64,000 nucleotides of DNA from contig JAIEFE010000011.1 in assembly GCA_029067085.1 (NCBI GenBank), positions 1 to 64,000 on the forward strand, written 5' to 3'. The notes under the pieces were generated by a model. It was given only the letters and a program-made list of their open reading frames with translations, had not been told where the DNA came from and made no database searches. Origin of the DNA: Lachnospiraceae bacterium. Its GTDB lineage: Bacteria; Bacillota; Clostridia; Lachnospirales; Lachnospiraceae. Below are positions 52,164 to 60,687 of the stretch, in pieces (the stretch's first letter is position 1; each line of letters starts with the position of its first letter). The translations under genes were made by a program, and so were the position numbers.

Positions 52164-54737
52164 ATGAAGAATGAAAAATCACTGAAAGTATTGGGGAAAC
52201 TGAAAGAAATGGCTGTCCCCATGATCATAACGGCCCTCATAGCGGTGGCTGTTTTAGTAATTCTTAATTACAAGGCTGCACCGAAACAGGCAGAGGGGAT
52301 GACAGTATACGGCTATGACGGGTCTGAGGATGCCATCGTACTGGAAAACGATATGCTTAAGCTCACCATGGATCCTGCGACGACCCAGTTCGCTCTGGAA
52401 GTGAAGGAGACAGGGAAGGTATGGTATTCCAACCCTCCCGAGGCGGATTCTGATCCCGCGGCTGTCGCGTCATACAGGGGAATGCTTCAGTCTACCTTGC
52501 TTCTGACCTACAGCATTGCCAACGGCCTGCAGACAACCTATGACAGCTTTACCTACGGCGTTGCAAACGGGCTGTACACGATCGAGGAAGGCAGCGATTA
52601 CGTCAAAGTCAATTATTCTCTGGGCAATGTGGAGAAGGAGTACATGATACCGCCTGTCTGCACGGTGGAAAGTATGGAACAGTGGTTTGACAAGCTGGAG
52701 AAGAAAGACTCCGACTTTATCAAGCGCTATTATAGAAAATACGAAATTAACAAATTAAAAAAGGACGATGACAAAGATGCACTTCTTGCCGCCTATCCGT
52801 CTTTGGAGAGCGAGCCTTTGTACGTGCTGAGAGACTCTGCCAAGGGCGCTGTTACCCAGAAGCTGGAGCAGATCTTCGAGAAGGCGGGCTATACAGCGGA
52901 GGATCGGGAGGCGGATAAGCAGCTGAGCGCGCAGCAGGCTAACAGCGATACGTTCGTGTTTGACGCAAGCATTATTTACAGGCTGGACGGCGGAGATCTG
53001 GTAGTGGAAATGCCTTTAAGCGATCTGGAATACACGGAAGCGACGCCCATCTACACGCTGGTACCCCTCCCGTACTTCGGTGCAGGCGGTTCGGCGGATG
53101 AGGGATATCTGCTGGTGCCCGAAGGCGGCGGTGCGCTGATCAACTTTAACAACAACAAGCTCTCGCAGGCATCCTATTACGCGAATCTTTACGGCTGGGA
53201 TATGGCGTTGTCCAGGGATGCTGTGGTGCATGACACGAGAGCATACTTCAATGTGTTCGGCATTGCAAACGGTGATGACTCTTTTGTCTGCATGATGGAA
53301 GAGGGCGTACCGTATGCTTCCATACAGGCGGATATCTCCGGACACGGCAGCAGCTACAACTATGTCAATGCATGTTACACGATAAGCCCCTCAGAGCTTT
53401 ATCAGGTTGGCGACGCGAGCAGCCAGAATATTTATAAGTTTTTGGAGACTTTGCCCGACGAGACGCTGACACAGCGCTACCGCTTCGTGAACAGCAACAG
53501 CTATGTGGATATGGCAAAGACTTATCAGGGCTATCTGAAGGATAGGTACGGGGCATATTTTACGGAGAAGGATGATGAAAGTACCCCTGTGGCGCTGGAG
53601 ATCGTAGGTGCAGTGGATAAGGTCAGACAGATTATGGGTGTTCCTGTTTCCAGACCTTTGAAGCTGACGAAATACAGCGAGGCGGAGTCAATGATCCGTC
53701 AGCTGACATCGGAGGGTATGAGCAATCTTTCCGTGAAGTATACGGGCTGGTGCAATGGCGGTGTCAATCAAAAGCTTCTCAAAAAGGCAAAGACGATCAG
53801 AGCACTGGGCAGCAAGGCGGATCTGAAGTCTCTGGGAACTGCGGCTCAGGAACTCGGAGTAGATCTCTATCTGGAGGGCGTGACGCACTACGAGTTTGAC
53901 AGCGGACTTTTGGATGGCTTTTTCTCCTTCACGGATGCGGCGAAGTTTTTGTCCAAGGAGCGTGCCGAATTATTCGTTTACAGCGATATCACTTATGCGG
54001 CAAGGGAAGGTATTGACAGCTACTATCTGCTTCACCCGAGCCTGATCGAGAAAAATGCGCAGGTTCTCACCGAGGCGACGAGTCAGTACGGCGCGAATGT
54101 GGCCTTCCGCGATATGGGAAAGGATCTATCCTCTGATTATTACCTGAAAAATACCGTGAGCAGACAGCAGGCAATGACTTCACATGCGCAGATCCTTAAA
54201 GACATCAATGACAGTGACAAGAAGGTTATGATCAATATGGGCAATGATTATGCCCTTCCCTATGCGGACATCGTGACAAACATGGATCTGTCGGGCAGCG
54301 GGTATACCATTATCGACGAGGAGATTCCTTTTTACCAGCTTGCCGTACACGGTTTTGTGAATTATGTCGGGGTACCGTTAAACAACTGCGGCAATGAGCA
54401 AAAGCAACTGTTGGAGTCCGCGGAGTACGGTGCGGGACTCTCGTTCTCGCTGATGCGCGAGACGGCGTTTGCTCTGCAGAAGACGCTTTATACCGAGTAC
54501 TATGCATCTGATTTTGCTACATGTCACGACAGGATGATGGATATTTACAACAGATACAACAGCGAGTTGGGGCATGTGTTTAACCAGCAGATGACGGGAC
54601 ATGAGAAGCTGAGTGACAAACTCTCCTGCACCGAATATGAGGATGGCACGAAAGTCTATGTCAATTATGACTTTACGGATGCGGAGACACCCGATGGCAT
54701 ACTGGTTCCCGCCAGGGATTATCTGGTAGTCCGTTAA
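52164..54737 (+). CDS. DUF5696-type membrane-anchored protein
   Basis: 857 aa. One N-terminal membrane helix (MIITALIAVAVLVILNYKAA), then a large extracellular part. The first half is beta-rich (MLKLTMDPATTQFALEVKET), as in the N-terminal domains of large glycosidases; the second half looks like a TIM-barrel-type domain (LKLTKYSEAESMIRQLTSEG, NLSVKYTGWCNGG, LGVDLYLEGVTHYEFDSG). This matches the DUF5696 family that accompanies sugar importers in Firmicutes. A glycoside-hydrolase-like activity on the imported glycan is plausible but not shown. ATG 52164 is better spaced from GGGAG than 52152. Confidence 0.75.
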   Translation: MKNEKSLKVLGKLKEMAVPMIITALIAVAVLVILNYKAAPKQAEGMTVYGYDGSEDAIVLENDMLKLTMDPATTQFALEVKETGKVWYSNPPEADSDPAAVASYRGMLQSTLLLTYSIANGLQTTYDSFTYGVANGLYTIEEGSDYVKVNYSLGNVEKEYMIPPVCTVESMEQWFDKLEKKDSDFIKRYYRKYEINKLKKDDDKDALLAAYPSLESEPLYVLRDSAKGAVTQKLEQIFEKAGYTAEDREADKQLSAQQANSDTFVFDASIIYRLDGGDLVVEMPLSDLEYTEATPIYTLVPLPYFGAGGSADEGYLLVPEGGGALINFNNNKLSQASYYANLYGWDMALSRDAVVHDTRAYFNVFGIANGDDSFVCMMEEGVPYASIQADISGHGSSYNYVNACYTISPSELYQVGDASSQNIYKFLETLPDETLTQRYRFVNSNSYVDMAKTYQGYLKDRYGAYFTEKDDESTPVALEIVGAVDKVRQIMGVPVSRPLKLTKYSEAESMIRQLTSEGMSNLSVKYTGWCNGGVNQKLLKKAKTIRALGSKADLKSLGTAAQELGVDLYLEGVTHYEFDSGLLDGFFSFTDAAKFLSKERAELFVYSDITYAAREGIDSYYLLHPSLIEKNAQVLTEATSQYGANVAFRDMGKDLSSDYYLKNTVSRQQAMTSHAQILKDINDSDKKVMINMGNDYALPYADIVTNMDLSGSGYTIIDEEIPFYQLAVHGFVNYVGVPLNNCGNEQKQLLESAEYGAGLSFSLMRETAFALQKTLYTEYYASDFATCHDRMMDIYNRYNSELGHVFNQQMTGHEKLSDKLSCTEYEDGTKVYVNYDFTDAETPDGILVPARDYLVVR

Positions 54738-54807
54738 TGCCGGATCCGTCGGAGATACTGTTTACCGCGGGTTGCTGCATATATAGTTTTCAGAAAGGAA
54801 TGTGGTT

Positions 54808-55719
54808 ATGAAAAGACAGAAAACGAAATTGGCAGGTCTTCAGAAACGGAAAGCCATATCGGGGTATCTGTTCATATCCCCGTTTATCATCGGTTTTTTG
54901 ATGTTCATGGTAAACCCGTTGTTCCAGTCGCTGCAGATGAGTTTCAGCGATGTACAGCTGGGAGACGGGGGGTTTCAGAATGTATGGAAGGGTCTGAGCA
55001 ATTACTATTATGCTTTCCGGGTGGAGCCAAAATATGTCAGGGAGCTCACGGAGGAACTTAGCAGAATGGCGATCAATTCCGTGGCGATCATGGTGTTCAG
55101 CTTTTTTGTGGCTTTAGTGCTGAACCAGAAATTCAGGGGCAGGGCGCTGGTTCGTTCCGTGTTCTTTCTGCCGGTCATACTGGCTTCCGGCGTGATGCTG
55201 AAGCTGGATTCCAGCAACGCCCTGATGGCGGCTCTTGCTCAGACTGTGAAGGTGAACGCGCAAGGTACAGCCGGTATCACGGATGCGCTCCGGAATATCC
55301 TGCGGACTACCGGCGTGGGCGTGCGGGCTTTCGAAGAGCTGTTTAAGGTTATTGACAACATCTATAACGTGGCGATCTCTTCCGGTATCCAGATCATTAT
55401 TTTCCTGTCGGGACTGCAGACCATTTCGGTAAGTATGTACGAGGCTGCGGACATTGAAGGCTGCACCAAGTGGGAGAGTCTCTGGAAAATCACGTTTCCC
55501 ATGGTCAGCTCCCTGTTCCTTGTCAACTGGATCTACACGGTTGTGGATTTCTGTATGAGGTCAGACAACAAAGTCATTGACAGAATTACGACCTATATGA
55601 ATGTAAACCTGAATTACGGGCTGGCTTCCGCCATGGCGTGGGCATATTTCGTGCTGGTCATGGCAATTATCGGAGTGAGTACAGCCATCATCTCGAAGGG
55701 GGTTTACTACTATGACTAA
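54808..55719 (+). CDS. Sugar ABC importer permease 2A
   Basis: 303 aa, six helices after KRQKTKLAGLQKRKAISGYL. EAA loop MYEAADIEGCTKWESLWKIT followed by FPMVSSL. It is a second importer channel in the same operon, different from the 48.1-kb one (longer extracytoplasmic region between helices 3 and 4). ATG 54808 fits the AGAAAGGA site better than GTG 54802. It overlaps the next gene by 8 bases. Confidence 0.9.
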   Translation: MKRQKTKLAGLQKRKAISGYLFISPFIIGFLMFMVNPLFQSLQMSFSDVQLGDGGFQNVWKGLSNYYYAFRVEPKYVRELTEELSRMAINSVAIMVFSFFVALVLNQKFRGRALVRSVFFLPVILASGVMLKLDSSNALMAALAQTVKVNAQGTAGITDALRNILRTTGVGVRAFEELFKVIDNIYNVAISSGIQIIIFLSGLQTISVSMYEAADIEGCTKWESLWKITFPMVSSLFLVNWIYTVVDFCMRSDNKVIDRITTYMNVNLNYGLASAMAWAYFVLVMAIIGVSTAIISKGVYYYD

Positions 55720-56725
55720 GACTAAGGTGAAGACGGGAAAATATACAAATTTCTGGGAGAGAAACAGAAAATCCGGCGGTTATCTCCTGCGTAAGACCAT
55801 GATGGAATATGGCATCAGCATATGCCGGACGATACTGCTTTTCGGATTGTGTTTCCTGATCCTGCAGCCTCTGTTAACCAAGATATCAGTGAGCTTTATG
55901 ACGGAGGGAGACCTGTATGACCCGATCGTCATCTCCATTCCCCTGCATTTTACCACGGAGAATTACCGTCTGGCGGCAGGGCTGATGGAGTATACGAAGA
56001 GTCTGTTCAATTCGTTTGTGGTTTCGTTGACGATTGCAGTTGTGCAGGTGGCAATGTGTACCCTGGTGGGATATGGTTTTGCGAGGTTCCAGTTTCCCTT
56101 GAAGCGGTTCTGGTTTGCCTGTGTGATGGTGATGATCCTGATTCCGCCCCAGGTTATTTCGACTTCGCTGTTTTTGCATTTCCGTTATTTTGACGTATTA
56201 GGCCTGGGTCAGCTGCTGACAGGATCCTCCTTGAACCTGCGAGGCTCTAAACTCCCTTATTACATGATGTCATTCGGATGCATGGGCTTAAAGAACGGGC
56301 TTTATATTTATATGATACGTCAGTTTTTCCGCAATATTCCGAAGGAGATGGAAGAAGCTGCCTACGTGGATGGCTGCGGCACGCTCAAGACCTTTATCAG
56401 GATCATGCTGCCGGACGCGAAGCCCATCCTTACCTCCTGTTTCCTGTTTGCCTTTGTGTGGCAATGGACGGATGGTTTCTATTCCAGCATGTTTTTGGGC
56501 AAGGTGAGTCTGTTAAGTGTCAAATTAAAACAGCTTCCGGATACGTTTGGCGGCTATATGGCGAGGATTACCGGTTCATCAAGTTCGGCGGGCGTTTCCG
56601 TACCTTACACCAACTGTATGCTGGCAACAGGCACCCTGATGGTAATCGTGCCGTTAGTCATACTGTATCTGTACGCACAGAAGGGTTTTGTGGAGAGCTT
56701 AAGCAGCACCGGAATCAAGATGTGA
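55712..56725 (+). CDS. Sugar ABC importer permease 2B
   Basis: 337 aa. Six helices; EAA loop EMEEAAYVDGCGTLKTFIRI followed by MLPDAKPI. Translationally coupled to the preceding permease. The binding protein encoded next is the probable partner. The N-terminal 35 residues are basic and soluble. The stretch 56726-56897 carries no gene that I can support. Confidence 0.9.
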   Translation: MTKTKVKTGKYTNFWERNRKSGGYLLRKTMMEYGISICRTILLFGLCFLILQPLLTKISVSFMTEGDLYDPIVISIPLHFTTENYRLAAGLMEYTKSLFNSFVVSLTIAVVQVAMCTLVGYGFARFQFPLKRFWFACVMVMILIPPQVISTSLFLHFRYFDVLGLGQLLTGSSLNLRGSKLPYYMMSFGCMGLKNGLYIYMIRQFFRNIPKEMEEAAYVDGCGTLKTFIRIMLPDAKPILTSCFLFAFVWQWTDGFYSSMFLGKVSLLSVKLKQLPDTFGGYMARITGSSSSAGVSVPYTNCMLATGTLMVIVPLVILYLYAQKGFVESLSSTGIKM

Positions 56726-56897
56726 TATCGTGTTTTTTGCGGGAGGTGATCATGGTATAGGTTTCCGCCCCCTGTTCCCGGCTCAGGATACAGGAAGGCG
56801 GAGATTTATATAAAAGAAACAGGGCGGGATGCAGATCCCACTCGTAAAATCAAGTCTGTACCCGGATTTACAGGTGCAGCAAAAAAAGGAGGAAAAT

Positions 56898-58454
56898 ATG
56901 AAAAGAAAAATGTTAAACAAAGTGATGGCGGCATCTCTTGCAGCTATCATGACAGTCGGCATGAGCGGTTGCGGCAATACTACGGAGCAGCCTGCAAGCA
57001 GCGGTGACACGCCGCAGCCTGAAGAGGCACCGGCACCCGCAGCAGAGGACAGCGGCAGCGAGGAGCAGGCAGAGCAGAGTGCCCCTGAAGAGGAGGAGGC
57101 ATCCTCCGATCTGAGGATCGATCCCAACACAGGTGAGCCGTTTGATCTGGGCGGAATGGAGATCATTATTGCTGACTGGTGGACAGGTGAACCGGGAGAC
57201 CCTACGACGGATTTCCAGGCGGCACAGAGAGAGCATCAGGAGTGGCTGCAGGAAACCTATAACTTCAAGATGGTTCAGAAGAACTATGCCGGCTGGGGCT
57301 GGGGCGAAGGCTCGATCGGTGAGGCGTTTGTACAGGCTGCTACCTCAGGAAATGATGAAAACATTATCTATATTCTGACGAACTCCGCAGCTACGGCGGC
57401 GGATGTAAGTCAGGGCCTGATGTATGATATCGCAAAGCTGGACGGCGATGTGATCGACCTTTCTGCAGAGAAGTGGCAGTCTAACGGCGAGGTAAACAGC
57501 TGGAAGGTAGGCGATTCCGTATACTGCTTTGCTACCGGTCCTTCCGAGCCCAGAGGAGGTCTGTATTTTAATAAGACAGTGCTGAAGGATGCCGGCATCG
57601 ATCCCGAGACGATCTACGATATGCAGCAGAATGACACGTGGACCTGGGACGCATGGGTTGACATCATGGATAAGGTACAGAGAGATACGGACAACGACGG
57701 CCAGATCGATGTTTATGGCTGTGTGCAGAACAACGGCGGCATGGTATATATGTGCGTACGTTCTAACGGCGGCGCGCTTGTCAGCAAGAACAGCGACGGC
57801 ACATACGCATTGACTGCTGACAGCGATCAGGTGAAGGAAGCCCTGCATTTTGCTATGGAAACCGTTAACAACCAGTATTTCCTGAACTACAGTGACGAAG
57901 AGGGCACTAACTGGGAGGATTACAAGAACCTCTTCATGAGCGGCCAGGCGGCTTTCATGTATGATGATGCGTACTGCGCATATGAAGGCGGCTGGCTGAC
58001 AGGTCAGAATCCTGTAGAAGTAAACGGCGTAACGCTGGATCAGAGTGTTGATTACGGTTATGTAATGTTCCCGAAGGGACCTAAGGGCCAGATGGTTACA
58101 AACAAGAGCAACAACCTTCTCTGCATGCCCGCTTCTTACAGCGACGAGAAGGCAAGACTGCTGATGTTCGCTTATGATGTATGGACAGACGATGTTCCGG
58201 ATTATGAGGGTTACTACGGCCTGCTTGATAACCTCTACGGCGGCATGAAGGATACCCGTTCCGTAGATGAGACCATCGACATGATGACAACAAGAGGTGT
58301 TGACGACTGGCACGCGATCGTTCCGAACTTCGACCCGAATACTAATTTCCTGTACGAGTTAGCTGGCCCGAACAAGGATGTTGACGCGCTTTTGGAGCAG
58401 AACATACCCGCATGGCAGACGGCTGTGGATGAGTTTAACGCTTCCCTGAAGTAA
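56898..58454 (+). CDS. Sugar-binding lipoprotein 2
   Basis: 518 aa. Lipoprotein signal MLNKVMAASLAAIMTVGM-SGC, then an acidic linker of about 50 residues rich in E, A and P (spacer to the wall), then an extracellular solute-binding domain (GGMEIIIADWWTGEPGDPTT ... YIEV-type hinge positions, GLYFNKTVLKDAGIDPETIY, MSGQAAFMYDDAYCAYEGG). AAAGGAGG precedes ATG 56898. It serves the second permease pair; the operon thus holds two complete binding-protein/permease sets but no ATPase. Confidence 0.9.
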   Translation: MKRKMLNKVMAASLAAIMTVGMSGCGNTTEQPASSGDTPQPEEAPAPAAEDSGSEEQAEQSAPEEEEASSDLRIDPNTGEPFDLGGMEIIIADWWTGEPGDPTTDFQAAQREHQEWLQETYNFKMVQKNYAGWGWGEGSIGEAFVQAATSGNDENIIYILTNSAATAADVSQGLMYDIAKLDGDVIDLSAEKWQSNGEVNSWKVGDSVYCFATGPSEPRGGLYFNKTVLKDAGIDPETIYDMQQNDTWTWDAWVDIMDKVQRDTDNDGQIDVYGCVQNNGGMVYMCVRSNGGALVSKNSDGTYALTADSDQVKEALHFAMETVNNQYFLNYSDEEGTNWEDYKNLFMSGQAAFMYDDAYCAYEGGWLTGQNPVEVNGVTLDQSVDYGYVMFPKGPKGQMVTNKSNNLLCMPASYSDEKARLLMFAYDVWTDDVPDYEGYYGLLDNLYGGMKDTRSVDETIDMMTTRGVDDWHAIVPNFDPNTNFLYELAGPNKDVDALLEQNIPAWQTAVDEFNASLK

Positions 58455-58505
58455 TCATCACGGTTACATGATTTACAATCAGTAGAAATAACGATGAGAA
58501 AACGT

Positions 58506-58538
58506 GAGGATGGTGTTTTTAGCGCCATCCTCTTTCTC
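58506..58538 (+). terminator. Terminator or attenuator after binding protein 2
   Basis: GAGGATGGTG (58506-58515) pairs with GCGCCATCCTC (58522-58532) and TTTCTC follows. The broken T run suggests partial termination, which would reduce expression of the two downstream U32-like genes relative to the binding protein. Confidence 0.65.
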
Positions 58539-58590
58539 AAGGCTGAGAGATGATCGACCCGGAGGGGTACGCAAAGGAAAGGGTGAAGAC

Positions 58591-59541
58591 ATGGAGGTTT
58601 GGTTTCATCTGCCGGGGCTGCGGCAGAATTTACCGCTGAATATGGTACTGCTGTCGATGCTGGAGAGAAGACCGCATTATTTCAGGGAGGGTGTGCGGAT
58701 CGCGTCCTTTTTCGGGGAATTTCCCATGTCGCTCTGGAATGGCGGCAGACGCTCGCCGAATGACCAGTGCGACGCGGGCTATATTGAGAATGCGATCAAG
58801 AGCATAAACGATAAGGGCGTGTCCGTGCGCTATACCTACACAAATATGTTCCTTGACGAGGAGGATCTGAAGGATCCTTACTGCAATTTCTGTATGAAAG
58901 CTGCGGACAACGGCAAGAACGGGGTTCTTCTTGTATCGCCGCTCTTGGAGGATTATATTCGCAGGACCTACCCGAGCTTTAAGATCAACAGCTCCACCTG
59001 CAAGGAGATCAGGGACATCGACGCGGTGAATGAGGAGCTGAAAAAAGACTACCATCTCGTGGTTTTGGACTATAATTTTAACAACCGCTTTGATGAGCTG
59101 GAAAAAATCGAAGATAAGAGCCGCTGCGAGATCCTTGTGAATGCAGTGTGCCGGCCCGACTGTCCCAGGAGGGGCAAACATTACGAAAACGAGGCGAAAA
59201 ACCAGCGCATTATGCTCAAAAACCGCACACGAACCCCCGACAGGCAGATTCCTCTGGAGCCGTGGCAGTGTGACTACGGGGAGCACAATGAGTTTGCAAC
59301 GATACAGAGTTACTGCACCTACGTGTCGCCCGAGGATATCTGGGAGAAATATGTGCCGATGGGCTTTACCAATTTTAAGCTGGAGGGAAGGACGGCAAAC
59401 CTCTTTTATATTATGGAGGTGTACTGCCACTATCTGATACGTCCGGAGTACCGCGTGGATGCCGCGACTACCCTGCTCAACAGTCTGGTCGCAAACAGGC
59501 TGATCACGGTGGGAAGGCCGAGGCCCTCCAGATGGCCGTAA
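58591..59541 (+). CDS. U32-peptidase-like protein, copy 1
   Basis: 316 aa, no signal peptide. A TIM-barrel-like pattern with VSVRYTYTNMFLDEEDL, DYHLVVLDYNFNNRF and EILVNAVCRPDCPRRGKHY. The last resembles the conserved Cys region of U32 proteins (LVNxxC..xC..R..H). U32 proteins include collagenase-like peptidases and iron-sulfur hydroxylases; the role beside a sugar importer is unknown. Similar throughout to the next gene (NMVL/NIVL, YFREGVRIASFFGEFPMSLW against SFRDGYRIGSVYGTFPGAIW), so a tandem duplication. ATG 58591 follows AAAGGAAAGGG. Confidence 0.65.
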   Translation: MEVWFHLPGLRQNLPLNMVLLSMLERRPHYFREGVRIASFFGEFPMSLWNGGRRSPNDQCDAGYIENAIKSINDKGVSVRYTYTNMFLDEEDLKDPYCNFCMKAADNGKNGVLLVSPLLEDYIRRTYPSFKINSSTCKEIRDIDAVNEELKKDYHLVVLDYNFNNRFDELEKIEDKSRCEILVNAVCRPDCPRRGKHYENEAKNQRIMLKNRTRTPDRQIPLEPWQCDYGEHNEFATIQSYCTYVSPEDIWEKYVPMGFTNFKLEGRTANLFYIMEVYCHYLIRPEYRVDAATTLLNSLVANRLITVGRPRPSRWP

Positions 59542-59562
59542 CAGCGGGAAGGAAGGTTTGCT

Positions 59563-60471
59563 ATGTCAAAGAGAGAGGTTTTCTGGCATCTGCCGGGACT
59601 ATGCTATTTTCGGTACTTGAATATTGTATTGATCAATCTGATGAGTCAGTATCCGGAGAGCTTTCGGGACGGGTACAGAATCGGTTCTGTCTACGGAACT
59701 TTTCCCGGAGCCATCTGGAACGGCGGCAGAACGGTATTCGGCATAACGAGCAAAGGGGATATGCAAAAGATCATTTCTGCGTATAACAGTAAAGGTGTAC
59801 CGGTGAGGTTTACCTGGACCAATTCCCTGTTGGAAGAAAAGCATCTGTCAGATACTTATTGTAATCTGATCATGAAGATGGCGGACAACGGGATGAATCA
59901 GGTGCTGGTCAACCGGGAAGTTCTGGAAAACTATATTCGCAGGGAATATCCCGGTTTTAAGCTGATCTCCTCCACGACCAAGCGCATGCTTGATCTTGAG
60001 ACATTACAGGAGGAGATCGGAAAGGATTATTTTCTGGTCGTGCTGGATTATGACTTAAATCATAATGAAGAGGCGTTGTCAGCCCTGCAGCCGCATGCGG
60101 ATAAGATCGAGATCCTGGTGAATGAGATCTGTTATCCGGGCTGTAAGATGCGACTGGAGCATTACAGAAACCAGTCCGAGGCGCAGCTTGCGTTTGATTC
60201 GAATCCTACGTTCAAATGTCCGAATAACTCTACGCCCAGGGCTTTTAAAGAGTGCATGAAGCGCCCTGCTTTTCTGTCAAACGAAGAGATTGAAAGCTAT
60301 ATCGAGAGAGGTTATGTAAACTTCAAAATCGTCGGGAGAGGACTTCCGATCGAATTTGTGAAAGATTCCTATCTGTATTTTCTGGTAAAAGAGGACAAGG
60401 TGGATTTCATTCGCAGAAAGCTGGACAGTACGCTTGCCGATCTGATGAAGCCTGCTGTCAGGAGAGCATGA
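59563..60471 (+). CDS. U32-peptidase-like protein, copy 2
   Basis: 302 aa, paralogue of the preceding gene with the same motif order: VPVRFTWTNSLLEEKHLSDT, YFLVVLDYDLNHNEEALSAL and KIEILVNEICYPGCKMRLEH. Starts 21 bases after copy 1 with a GGGAAGGAAGG site, so the two are co-translated and might form a heterodimer, as UbiU/UbiV-type U32 proteins do. A strong terminator follows, ending the saccharide operon. Confidence 0.65.
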   Translation: MSKREVFWHLPGLCYFRYLNIVLINLMSQYPESFRDGYRIGSVYGTFPGAIWNGGRTVFGITSKGDMQKIISAYNSKGVPVRFTWTNSLLEEKHLSDTYCNLIMKMADNGMNQVLVNREVLENYIRREYPGFKLISSTTKRMLDLETLQEEIGKDYFLVVLDYDLNHNEEALSALQPHADKIEILVNEICYPGCKMRLEHYRNQSEAQLAFDSNPTFKCPNNSTPRAFKECMKRPAFLSNEEIESYIERGYVNFKIVGRGLPIEFVKDSYLYFLVKEDKVDFIRRKLDSTLADLMKPAVRRA

Positions 60472-60533
60472 GCTAAGCAAGACGAAGAAGCAAGAAAGAC
60501 AGACAAGAGTCAGACTGATAAATTGTAATATAT

Positions 60534-60582
60534 AAACGGCGCATGGTTAACAAGGAATTGTTCCATGCGCCGTTTCTTTTTT
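60534..60582 (+). terminator. Terminator ending the saccharide operon
   Basis: AAACGGCGCATGG (60534-60546) pairs perfectly with CCATGCGCCGTTT (60563-60575), 13 bp, followed by CTTTTTT. It separates the operon from the ABC exporter genes. Confidence 0.92.
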
Positions 60583-60687
60583 GATGGTAATGTCAGACAA
60601 AGTATGGTATGCTTGGAATGACAGCAAAGGCGGATCGAAAGCAGACAGACTGCAGAGAGGAAGCCTTAGTAAAGGAAAGACAGAACG

